NCBI GenBank assembly: GCA_012727685.1
Contig: JAAYGO010000183.1
Location: 1 to 26,894 of the forward strand
DNA from: Bacillota bacterium
GTDB taxonomy: Bacteria > Bacillota > Dethiobacteria > DTU022
DNA: 26,894 nt
Direction: 5' to 3'
In this document: one piece after another, positions 1-6,400 of the stretch
Layout of the letters: each line of letters starts with the position of its first letter
Position numbering within the stretch: the first letter of the stretch is position 1
Program-made: the position numbers and the translations under genes
The notes under the pieces: model-generated
Seen by the model: only the letters and a program-made list of their open reading frames with translations
The model's database searches: none
Told to the model about the DNA's origin: nothing

Positions 1-7
1 TAAATTT

Positions 8-60
8 TGTTATCGGCCTGTGATATAGTCACCCTGTAAGCGGTCTGAGATAATGTCACC
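8..60. repeat. Tandem 26-bp repeat, possible insertion-sequence end
   Basis: Two 26-bp units lie head to tail at 8-33 and 35-60, separated by one C. On the minus strand both begin GGTGAC, carry CAG(A/G)CCG in the middle and end in ACA; I count 6 mismatches in 26. Closely spaced degenerate repeats of about 20-25 bp are known at the ends of IS21-type insertion sequences, so this may be the terminus of an element lying to the left of the window, or a remnant of one. No transposase is visible. Alternatives are a repressor binding array or a coincidental duplication. Confidence 0.5.
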
Positions 61-83
61 ACAGCACGAAAGGCTAGCGGCAG

Positions 84-113
84 TTGACAGCGCCAGAAAT
101 GAAAAAGTATAAT
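84..113 (+). promoter_or_regulatory. Sigma-A type promoter for the 158-556 gene
   Basis: A consensus -35 box TTGACA (84-89) and a consensus -10 box TATAAT (108-113) are separated by 18 bp. Transcription would start near 120, leaving a leader of about 38 nt that carries the AGAGGTG ribosome site of the following gene. It is the best match to a housekeeping promoter in the window and lies just inside the tandem repeat at the left edge. Confidence 0.8.
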
Positions 114-157
114 TGCTTTAAGTGACAACAATCCATAAGACCAAGAGGTGTCCGTGC

Positions 158-556
158 ATGAAGAGCGATGAAGTAGTGGGCGAATTTCAAAATATGGTCT
201 CAGAAGTATTGATCCGCCATCGCAGCATCCTTGACTGCCTCACTAAATTCCAGGAGTCAACCGCAAGGGTTAACCGGAGTATCGTCAAAACCGCTACCAA
301 TTGCGGATGTATATCCATTAACGCCAGTAAGCAGCACTATCCCGCAGGCAGCTCCTTAAAAGAATGCAGCAAGTATATGGATTCGCATATTAAAGGCGAA
401 CTCTGCGAACACTGCCGGGAAATTATCGCCGAAGAGATCGGCAACCACCTTTTTTACCTGGCCGCTTTATGCAATCTCTTGGATTATGACCTTGAAGAGT
501 TGATCGGGTCCGAATTCAACCGCATTTCCACCCTGGGACATTTTCTCCTTTCATGA
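158..556 (+). CDS. Conserved-looking Cys-rich helical protein of unknown function
   Basis: The product is 132 aa. I chose the ATG at 158 because AGAGGTG lies about 8 nt upstream; a GTG at 122 in the same frame has no ribosome site. I do not recognise a named family. The protein looks mostly helical and cytosolic, with no signal peptide or membrane segment. Cysteines cluster as C49-G-C51, C70, C83-x2-C86 and C105, which suggests metal or redox chemistry. The stretch at residues 92-106 (EEIG..LFYLAALCN) resembles the helix of MazG-like proteins, but the full set of acidic metal ligands is not obvious. It has its own strong promoter and converges on radA: the two TGA stop codons sit back to back in the palindrome TCATGA (551-556). 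Function not assigned. Confidence 0.8.
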   Translation: MKSDEVVGEFQNMVSEVLIRHRSILDCLTKFQESTARVNRSIVKTATNCGCISINASKQHYPAGSSLKECSKYMDSHIKGELCEHCREIIAEEIGNHLFYLAALCNLLDYDLEELIGSEFNRISTLGHFLLS

Positions 557-1927
557 TAGGAACGCGATTCCCACTGCTTCTTTAATGCTGGAGACGCCAA
601 TTAACTGAAGCTCTTGGGGCATCACTTTTCCGCCTCCCAGGTTTTCCAGGTTTGGCCGGGGGATAATAAACCGGTTAAAGCCCAGCTTTGCCGCCTCATT
701 AATCCTTTGTTTGATCCGGCTGACAGGCCTAATTTCACCGGTCAGCCCTACTTCGCCAAAAACCACTGTCTCCGCGGAGAGACCTTTGCCCCTTAAACTG
801 GATACGAGGCTCAACCCCAGGGCCAGATCCACCGCTGTTTCTACCAATCTAACCCCGCCGACCACGTTTACAAAGGTATCGAGCCCGACAAAGGAGACTC
901 CGGCATGCTTTTCCAGGACAGCCATGATCAGGGCGACACGGTTCAGATCAATTCCCGCGGAAGTGCGCCGCGGCGCCGCATAGTTGGAAGGCACTACCAG
1001 GGATTGTATCTCCACCAGCAGCGGCCTGGTCCCCTCCATGCTGGCCGTAACCACGGCGCCGCCGGACTCCCGGCTCTGGCCGGTAATAAACAGGTATGAC
1101 GGATTGGCCACTTCTTGCAACCCCTGTTCCTCCATGACGAATACACCAATTTCGTTGGTGGAACCGAAACGGTTTTTCACGCCGCGTAAAACCCGAAAGC
1201 TGTGGTAGCGATCCCCCTCCAGGTAAAGGACGGCGTCGACCATGTGCTCAAGCAATCGCGGCCCGGCCATGATCCCTTCCTTGGTAACGTGACCGATTAA
1301 AAAAACAATCATGCCGTTTTCTTTGGCCAGGCGCGTCAGCGCCGCGGTTACTTCACGGACCTGGTTTACACTGCCCGGCACTCCTTCCAGGTCCGACCGA
1401 AAAAAGGACTGCACCGAATCGAGCACCAATACTTGCGGGCCCTGTTCTTCCAGGATCGCCAGGAGCTGTTCCAGTTCGGTAGTAGCCACAACCTGAAAAT
1501 CGGCGTTTATTTGCAGGCGCTGGGCGCGCATCTTGATCTGGCGCAGCGATTCTTCACCGCTGGCGTAGAGCACGTGATGGTGGCCCGAAAATGCGGCGGC
1601 AGCCTGGAGCAGTAGCGTCGATTTGCCGATCCCCGGATCGCCGCCGATCAGGATCACCGACCCCGTGACCGCTCCTCCGCCCAGAACCCGGTCAAATTCA
1701 TCGATGCCGGAAATGACGCGGTCCTCGGCGGCGGCGGAAATCTCCTGCAGCCGCGCCGCTTTGGCTGAGCCCGGCACTGACAATTCATTTTCGGGACGCC
1801 GCGCTGCTCGGGCAGGTAAAGGCACCTCTTCCATTGTGTTCCAGGCGCCGCATCCCGGACAGCGCCCCAGCCACTTTGAACTCTCGTAACCGCAGCCGGT
1901 GCAGTAAAAAAGGGTTTTCTTCGCCAT
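551..1927 (-). CDS. radA: DNA repair protein RadA (branch migration ATPase)
   Basis: RadA is a RecA-like, DnaB-like ATPase that promotes branch migration of recombination intermediates in the cytoplasm. The 458-aa product matches the usual length. An N-terminal zinc finger has C9, C12, C23 and C26, the Walker A loop GGDPGIGKST is at about 95-104, the RadA signature KNRFG is at 251-255, and a Lon-like C-terminal domain follows. The ATG at 1927 has GGAGGTG 8 nt upstream. In many Firmicutes radA directly follows clpC and precedes disA. Here clpC is about 17.7 kb away, and the downstream neighbour is a convergent gene, not disA. A TATAAA-like box in the AT-rich DNA near 1980 may be its promoter, but no good -35 box accompanies it. 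Confidence 0.97.
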   Translation of the reverse strand: MAKKTLFYCTGCGYESSKWLGRCPGCGAWNTMEEVPLPARAARRPENELSVPGSAKAARLQEISAAAEDRVISGIDEFDRVLGGGAVTGSVILIGGDPGIGKSTLLLQAAAAFSGHHHVLYASGEESLRQIKMRAQRLQINADFQVVATTELEQLLAILEEQGPQVLVLDSVQSFFRSDLEGVPGSVNQVREVTAALTRLAKENGMIVFLIGHVTKEGIMAGPRLLEHMVDAVLYLEGDRYHSFRVLRGVKNRFGSTNEIGVFVMEEQGLQEVANPSYLFITGQSRESGGAVVTASMEGTRPLLVEIQSLVVPSNYAAPRRTSAGIDLNRVALIMAVLEKHAGVSFVGLDTFVNVVGGVRLVETAVDLALGLSLVSSLRGKGLSAETVVFGEVGLTGEIRPVSRIKQRINEAAKLGFNRFIIPRPNLENLGGGKVMPQELQLIGVSSIKEAVGIAFLS

Positions 1928-2094
1928 CTGCTTTCACCTCCGCAAAGAAGGAGAGGAGGGACGATCCTTGCCGTCCATTTTATAAACTAACCCCGATCAC
2001 TTTTGCTAAAAACGACTTTAAATTTCAGCATTAACCGCCGTGCCTCGCCGGCGGGGGCACCAGCAAAAAGCCGAAAATGGCACCATTCCACATC

Positions 2095-2134
2095 CCCTCT
2101 CCTTTCTTTGAGGGGAGAGGGTCAGGGTTAGGGG
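2095..2134. repeat. Dispersed hairpin repeat, copy 1 (CCCTCTCC type)
   Basis: CCCTCTCC (2095-2102) pairs perfectly with GGAGAGGG (2114-2121) around an 11-nt loop, and is followed by TCAGGGTTAGGGG. A related sequence in the opposite orientation lies at 8871-8908. This hairpin plus GGTTAGGG tail resembles short intergenic repeats found in many bacterial genomes. It occupies the radA-nfo gap (1928-2193). Just to its left, at about 2046-2062, is a GC-rich stretch ending GCGGGGGCACC that resembles the palindromes at 10748 and 24636. Confidence 0.65.
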
Positions 2135-2186
2135 CGGAATCCGTCTAGCCCATTTTCAGAGTACCTCTGGAGAACCGCCCTTAAGG

Positions 2187-2221
2187 AAAGTTGTCAGTGG
2201 AACCGTCCCGCTGACAATTTT
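2187..2221. repeat. Inverted repeat spanning the nfo stop codon
   Basis: On the minus strand the arms AAAATTGTCAG and CTGACAACTTT (11 bp, one G-T pair) flank a core with GGGACGGTTCCA. The nfo stop codon TGA (2196-2194) lies inside the right arm, so the final residues of the protein are encoded by the repeat. Only CTTTCC follows the stem, so it is at best a weak terminator. Repeats with a GGGACGGTTCC core are familiar from intergenic regions of clostridial genomes; a related GGGGACCG sequence is at 19634-19665. Confidence 0.6.
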
Positions 2222-3048
2222 CGGAGAGTTTCCAGGTTTTGGCGGTCCCAGTCGGTGCCGATTTCCGGGGTTTCAAGTATTAAGGGCATCTCTGCAGGCC
2301 ATTTTTGATTGAGCAGCACCCGGAAGCATTCGAGCCCGATAGCGCCGCGGCCGATATGATCATGGCGATCAACCCGGGAGCCCAGGGCCGCCTTGGAATC
2401 GTTTAAGTGCAGCATATGGAGATGTTCGAGTCCGATCAGCTTGTGGACCTGTTCGAGGAAGCGCTCCGTCGCCGCAGCGCTGCCCAGGTCGTAACCGGCC
2501 CCCCAGGCGTGGGCAGTATCAATGCAGATTCCCAGGCTGCCGTCCGGGAAAGCATGGAGAATTTCAGCCAGCTCTTCGAGCCGGGAACCGAGGGCGGTGC
2601 CGCTGCCCGCCGTATTCTCTAAAAGCAGCATGACTCCGGGAGGCCATTTTCCCCGATCAGCGTCGATCGTTTCAATAATGCGCGTTATTCCCTGTGTTAC
2701 TCCCCGGCCGCCGTGGTTGCCTGTATGCAGCACTACGTAGGGCGAGCGGTATAAAGCGGCCCGCCCCATGGTGGCCGCCAGCAGTTGCCGCGATTTCTCG
2801 TAAAAATCTTCATTGGTTGAGGCGAGGTTGATCAGGTAGGCGCTGTGCACCACCAGGGGACGAAGATCATGCTCTTTAAGGGCGGCGAGGCGCTTTTCCA
2901 TCTCCCGCGCTTCGATTTTACCCATTGTCCACCCGGTAGGATTTCCGGCAAAAATCTGGATCGCCTCACAGCCGATTTCTTTCGCCCGCGCTGTATTTGG
3001 CACAAAGCCGCCCTTGAGCGGCATATGAATTCCCAGGCGCACGGCCAT
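2194..3048 (-). CDS. nfo: Endonuclease IV (AP endonuclease)
   Basis: This enzyme cleaves the DNA backbone 5' to abasic sites in base-excision repair, using three zinc ions in a TIM barrel. The expected ligand motifs are all present in order: VVHSAY, VLHTGNHGG, LLLENTAG, CIDTAHAWGAG, LHLNDSK, VDRHDHIGRG and ILETPE. The 284-aa length fits the family. The start is ambiguous: ATG at 3048 has only an AAGG 4 nt upstream, while GTG at 3042 sits 6 nt after a GGGGGG run. A TTG at 3072 lacks any ribosome site. The last codons (SAGRFH) lie within an inverted repeat that also contains the stop. It follows pyrD by about 100 bp and probably has its own promoter. Confidence 0.95.
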   Translation of the reverse strand: MAVRLGIHMPLKGGFVPNTARAKEIGCEAIQIFAGNPTGWTMGKIEAREMEKRLAALKEHDLRPLVVHSAYLINLASTNEDFYEKSRQLLAATMGRAALYRSPYVVLHTGNHGGRGVTQGITRIIETIDADRGKWPPGVMLLLENTAGSGTALGSRLEELAEILHAFPDGSLGICIDTAHAWGAGYDLGSAAATERFLEQVHKLIGLEHLHMLHLNDSKAALGSRVDRHDHIGRGAIGLECFRVLLNQKWPAEMPLILETPEIGTDWDRQNLETLRKLSAGRFH

Positions 3049-3127
3049 CCCCCCTTCGTTTAGCAAGGGCAATAATTATGTACTTAAACTACAGTATAAC
3101 TATCGCCGCAGTATCGCCCTCCCCTGC

Positions 3128-3161
3128 TTCTCACTTCCAACCTCTCACCTCTCACCTCTCA
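3128..3161 (-). repeat. GAGAGGT purine-rich repeat at the pyrD 3' end
   Basis: On the minus strand the sequence reads as three consecutive TGAGAGG-type units followed by TTGGAAGTGAGAA. The pyrD stop codon (3154-3152) is inside the first unit. The 13-mer GAGAGGTTGGAAG recurs exactly downstream of acsE (10843-10831), and variants form the hairpin downstream of metF (8951-9005). All three sites lie at or just after stop codons. Low-complexity mobile repeat or 3' processing site; function unknown. Confidence 0.6.
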
Positions 3162-4078
3162 TTACGCGCCGCCCCGATCAAGGCGCTGTAATGGGCGATC
3201 CCGTTTTGCTCGAGGTAGCGCAGCAACCCGGCGGTAATCTCGCGGACTGACAGCGGGTTTACGAAGTTCGCCGTGCCCACGGCCACGGCTGTGGCGCCGG
3301 CCATAATAAACTCAAGCGCGTCTGAAGCGGTGCGAATGCCGCCCATGCCGATAAGGGGCACGGAAACGGCTTCGGCCGTCTCCCAGACCGCCCGCACCGC
3401 GATGGGGCGCAGCGCCGGGCCGGAGAGGCCGCCGGTGATATTGGCGAGCACCGGGCGGCGCCTGCCCACATCGATAACCATGCCTTTGAGCGTATTGATC
3501 AGGGAAAGGGCATCGGCACCGGCACGCTCGGCCGCCCGGGCCACCGCGGTAATATTGCCCGCTTCAAGGGAAAGCTTGACCACCAGCGGGCCGCGGTAGG
3601 CCTCACGCACGCGGCTGACAAGGTCCTCCACCACGTCCGGATCACAGCCAAAGCTGATGCCGCCGCGGCGCACGTTGGGGCAGGAGATATTTACTTCCAG
3701 GCCCGAGACACCGGGAACCCCGTCCAGGAGGGAGGCGATCTGGCAATACTCCTCTAGGGTCTCACCGGCAATGTTGACGAGGACCGGGCAGCCCAGCCCG
3801 GCGAGCCGCGGCTGGATCTCTTCTAAAAAATATTCCACCCCCGGGTTCTGCAGGCCGATGGCGTTCAGCATGCCCGCGGGGGTCTCCACGATCCGCGGCG
3901 GGGGATTGCCGGCGCGGGGTTTTAGCGTGGTTCCCTTGACCACAATGGCACCCCACTCTGCCGGATCGACAAAGCCGGTATAATCAAAGCCGTAGCCGTA
4001 GCAGCCCGAGGCGGCGATAAGCGGGTTGGCCATTTTAATGCCGGCCAGGTTCAAGGAGAGGCGGGGATCAGATCTCAA
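3152..4078 (-). CDS. pyrD: Dihydroorotate dehydrogenase, catalytic subunit (class 1B)
   Basis: PyrD oxidises dihydroorotate to orotate in de novo pyrimidine synthesis; the class 1B form uses FMN and passes electrons to NAD+ through PyrK. I chose the TTG at 4078 because GGAGAGGAGG ends 5 nt upstream. This gives 308 aa and the family's usual N-terminus before NPLIAASGCYGYG. An ATG 57 nt further upstream would add a tail overlapping pyrK deeply. The active-site cysteine is in NISCPNVRRGG (C133 with this start), and the C-terminal phosphate-binding stretches GGIRTASDA and AVAVGTA are present. It overlaps pyrK by 11 bp, typical of translational coupling between subunits. The last codons GAG AGG TGA fall inside a GAGAGGT repeat. 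Confidence 0.95.
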   Translation of the reverse strand: MRSDPRLSLNLAGIKMANPLIAASGCYGYGFDYTGFVDPAEWGAIVVKGTTLKPRAGNPPPRIVETPAGMLNAIGLQNPGVEYFLEEIQPRLAGLGCPVLVNIAGETLEEYCQIASLLDGVPGVSGLEVNISCPNVRRGGISFGCDPDVVEDLVSRVREAYRGPLVVKLSLEAGNITAVARAAERAGADALSLINTLKGMVIDVGRRRPVLANITGGLSGPALRPIAVRAVWETAEAVSVPLIGMGGIRTASDALEFIMAGATAVAVGTANFVNPLSVREITAGLLRYLEQNGIAHYSALIGAARNER

Positions 4079-4874
4079 AGCAAACCTCCTCTCCGTTAAA
4101 AACGGGTCCTTCTTTGCAAATGCGGCGGTATTCAATCTGACCGCCCTTCTTAAAGGGGAAGGCGCAGCCGAGGCAGGCGCCTACGCCGCAGGCCAGATGC
4201 GATTCGAGTGATACATGGGTAGGCACGGCGAAGCGTCGGCCCAGCTCCACCACCCCGGCCAGCATGGGCAGGGGGCCGCAGGCGTGGATGCGGGCCGGGG
4301 GTGTGCCCTCCCGCAGGCGCTGCTCAAGCAACCCGGTGATTAACCCTCTGTATCCGTGACTGCCGTCCTCGGTGGCATAAAGGGGATGCAAGTCCTGCGC
4401 GGCAAAATAATCGTCCGCGGGCAGATCGGAGCAGGAGGCGGCTCCAATTAAAAGCTCAAACGGCAGCCCCGCCTGCCGGCGCAGCCAGGCCAGGTAATAA
4501 AGGGGCGCCAGCCCGATACCCCCGCCGGCGAGCAGCGCCGGCGCCGCTTCATCGACGACGGGAAAACCGTTGCCCAGGGGACCGAGCAGATCCAGCACAG
4601 CTCCGGGACGCGCCTGCAGCAGGAGTTCCGTCCCCGCGCCAACGGAACGCACCAGCAGCCAGATCTCGTTTTTCTCCGCCACAACATGATGGATGCTGAA
4701 CGGGCGGCGCAAAAGGGGATCGGAAGAAGCTCCAACCCGGACGTGCACAAACTGTCCCGGCCGGGCGCCGCACAGGTCCGGCGCGTGAAGTTTCAGGCAG
4801 TGCCAGGTCCCGGTTACCTGCTCGTTTGTCTTTAGCTGGCAGCGATGAATTAAGGACGGTTTCTGCTCCAACAA
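4068..4874 (-). CDS. pyrK: Dihydroorotate dehydrogenase electron transfer subunit
   Basis: PyrK is the FAD and 2Fe-2S subunit that links PyrD to NAD+. The 268-aa product has a ferredoxin-reductase-like FAD site with RPFS at 57-60, an NAD-binding region with GGGIGLAPLYYLA, and four C-terminal 2Fe-2S ligands C229, C234, C237 and C253. Translation probably starts at the TTG at 4874, which has AAGGAG 8 nt upstream; a second TTG follows immediately. Its stop overlaps the pyrD start. The 100-bp gap to pyrC contains a TATAAT (4914-4909) with only a poor -35 box, so an internal promoter is possible but weak. Confidence 0.95.
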   Translation of the reverse strand: MLEQKPSLIHRCQLKTNEQVTGTWHCLKLHAPDLCGARPGQFVHVRVGASSDPLLRRPFSIHHVVAEKNEIWLLVRSVGAGTELLLQARPGAVLDLLGPLGNGFPVVDEAAPALLAGGGIGLAPLYYLAWLRRQAGLPFELLIGAASCSDLPADDYFAAQDLHPLYATEDGSHGYRGLITGLLEQRLREGTPPARIHACGPLPMLAGVVELGRRFAVPTHVSLESHLACGVGACLGCAFPFKKGGQIEYRRICKEGPVFNGEEVCFEI

Positions 4875-4974
4875 TGTGCTTGCTCCTTAAATAAATGCTC
4901 TATTTAATATTATACCTGTTTGCGGCAACAACTTGTTCAATCACACCAGGCGCCGGCATCCCGGTCATCCTTTA

Positions 4975-6273
4975 TTAAACCGGCCGGATCACCTGTCCCG
5001 CTTTCATTTTCACCACGCCGCCGACCATGGTCATCACCGGCAGGCCGTGCAGTTTCCAGCCGGCATAAGGGCTGTACCCGGCCCTGGAATAAAATTTCTC
5101 CGGCTGCACGACCGCGGTTGCTTCCAGGTCCAAGACCGCCAGGTCTGCCGGCGCCCCCGGGCGCAGGGAACCGGCGTTCAGGTTCAAAAGGCGAGCCGGG
5201 CGGCAGGAATAGGCATCGACCAGTTCGCTCAAGGTAATAAGGCCCGGCCGGACCAGCTCCGTTAACAGGAGGGGCACGGCGGTCTCCAACCCGGTGATCC
5301 CAAAAGGGGCATCGAGCAGCGATTGCGCCTTTTCAGCAGCCTGGTGCGGGGCATGGTCGGTGGCGATGATGTCGATCAGCCCCGTTTTGAGGCCTTGCAG
5401 CAGCGCCTGCCGGTCCGCGGTGCCGCGCAGGGGCGGGTTAACCTTGGCCAGCGTGCCGCAGCGCTCCAGGGCCGATTCGTCAAGCAAGAGGTGATGCGGC
5501 GTCACCTCGGCGGTAACCGCCAGGCCTTTCTGCTTGGCCCAGGCCACCAGCTCGACCGACCCTGCGGTGCTAAGGTGGGCCAGGTGCAGGCGGGCGCCGG
5601 CAGCCCCGGCCAGGATGATGTCGCGGGCAACGGCCACGGTTTCGGCTTCCGCAGGGATAGCGGGCAGGCCATGACGCTTGCTCCAGATCCCTTCATGCAC
5701 TACGCCGCCTCCGGCCAGGGAGAGGTCTTCACTGTGCGAAATCACCAGGGCTTCTTCATGGCCGGCCAGTTTTTTTAAGATCTCAAAGAAAAGACGGCTG
5801 TCCGCCACCGGGGAGCCGTCATCGCTAAAGGCGCGGACACCGGAGGCAAGCATGCTGTCAAAGTCGGCCGCCGCCGCGCCGCTCCGCCTCCGGGTCAGGG
5901 CACCGACGGGGTAAACCCGGGCCAGCCCGGCGGCAGCGGCCCTGGCCTTGATCAAATCGCTCACGGCAGCAGAGTCGATGGGCGGCTCCGTATTGGGCAT
6001 GCAGAATACGGAGGTGACGCCCCCGGCCACCGCGGCGGCGCAGCCGGTGGCAATGGTCTCCTTCTCCGGGAATCCGGGCTCCCGGAGGTGAACATGCAGA
6101 TCAACAAAACCGGGCACAATGACCTTGCCGCTTAAATCGATCACTTCTGCCCCATCTACGCTTAAATTCGGGGCCAGCGCGGCCACAGTGCCCGCTTCAA
6201 TCAACAGGTCGCAGAAGTTGTCCAGACCCTGGGAGGGATCGACAATCCGGGCTCCTTTCAAACAGATGCGCAT
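4975..6273 (-). CDS. pyrC: Dihydroorotase
   Basis: PyrC is a zinc amidohydrolase that closes carbamoyl-aspartate to dihydroorotate, the step before PyrD/PyrK. The 432-aa length fits class I enzymes. Metal-ligand motifs are visible: DLHVHLREPG (H60, H62), SDDGSP, VISHSED, LAHLS and ATDHAPH. I placed the start at the ATG at 6273, 7 nt after GGGAG; an upstream ATG at 6315 has no ribosome site. It heads a pyrC-pyrK-pyrD group. No aspartate transcarbamoylase (pyrB) or pyrR lies next to it, unlike the large pyr operons of Bacillus. A hairpin terminator lies about 65 nt upstream; I see no PyrR-binding leader. Confidence 0.96.
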   Translation of the reverse strand: MRICLKGARIVDPSQGLDNFCDLLIEAGTVAALAPNLSVDGAEVIDLSGKVIVPGFVDLHVHLREPGFPEKETIATGCAAAVAGGVTSVFCMPNTEPPIDSAAVSDLIKARAAAAGLARVYPVGALTRRRSGAAAADFDSMLASGVRAFSDDGSPVADSRLFFEILKKLAGHEEALVISHSEDLSLAGGGVVHEGIWSKRHGLPAIPAEAETVAVARDIILAGAAGARLHLAHLSTAGSVELVAWAKQKGLAVTAEVTPHHLLLDESALERCGTLAKVNPPLRGTADRQALLQGLKTGLIDIIATDHAPHQAAEKAQSLLDAPFGITGLETAVPLLLTELVRPGLITLSELVDAYSCRPARLLNLNAGSLRPGAPADLAVLDLEATAVVQPEKFYSRAGYSPYAGWKLHGLPVMTMVGGVVKMKAGQVIRPV

Positions 6274-6336
6274 CTTCCAACTCCCTTTTTCACCGCCAGC
6301 ATCAAGGCGATCCATATTTTTTTCCTTCCCCTCCCT

Positions 6337-6376
6337 AGAGAGAAAGAAACCCCTCCTGGCAACTGGGAAGGGTTTC
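6337..6376 (-). terminator. Intrinsic terminator between the TPR gene and pyrC
   Basis: On the minus strand an 11-bp stem (GAAACCCTTCC with GGAGGGGTTTC, one G-T pair) encloses a 9-nt loop and is followed by TTTCTCTCT. It starts 24 nt after the stop codon of the TPR gene, so it most likely ends that transcript. Because it precedes pyrC by about 65 nt, an attenuation role for pyrC cannot be ruled out. Confidence 0.7.
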
Positions 6377-6400
6377 AGGCAATCCTGGAACTTAAGATAT

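Noticed and set aside
8..60. CRISPR-like pair of repeats
   Set aside because: The two units are directly adjacent with only one base between them and differ at 6 of 26 positions, so there is no spacer structure.
6337..6376. PyrR-dependent attenuator ahead of pyrC
   Set aside because: The hairpin fits a terminator for the TPR gene, and I cannot find the PyrR-binding loop consensus or an alternative antiterminator pairing.
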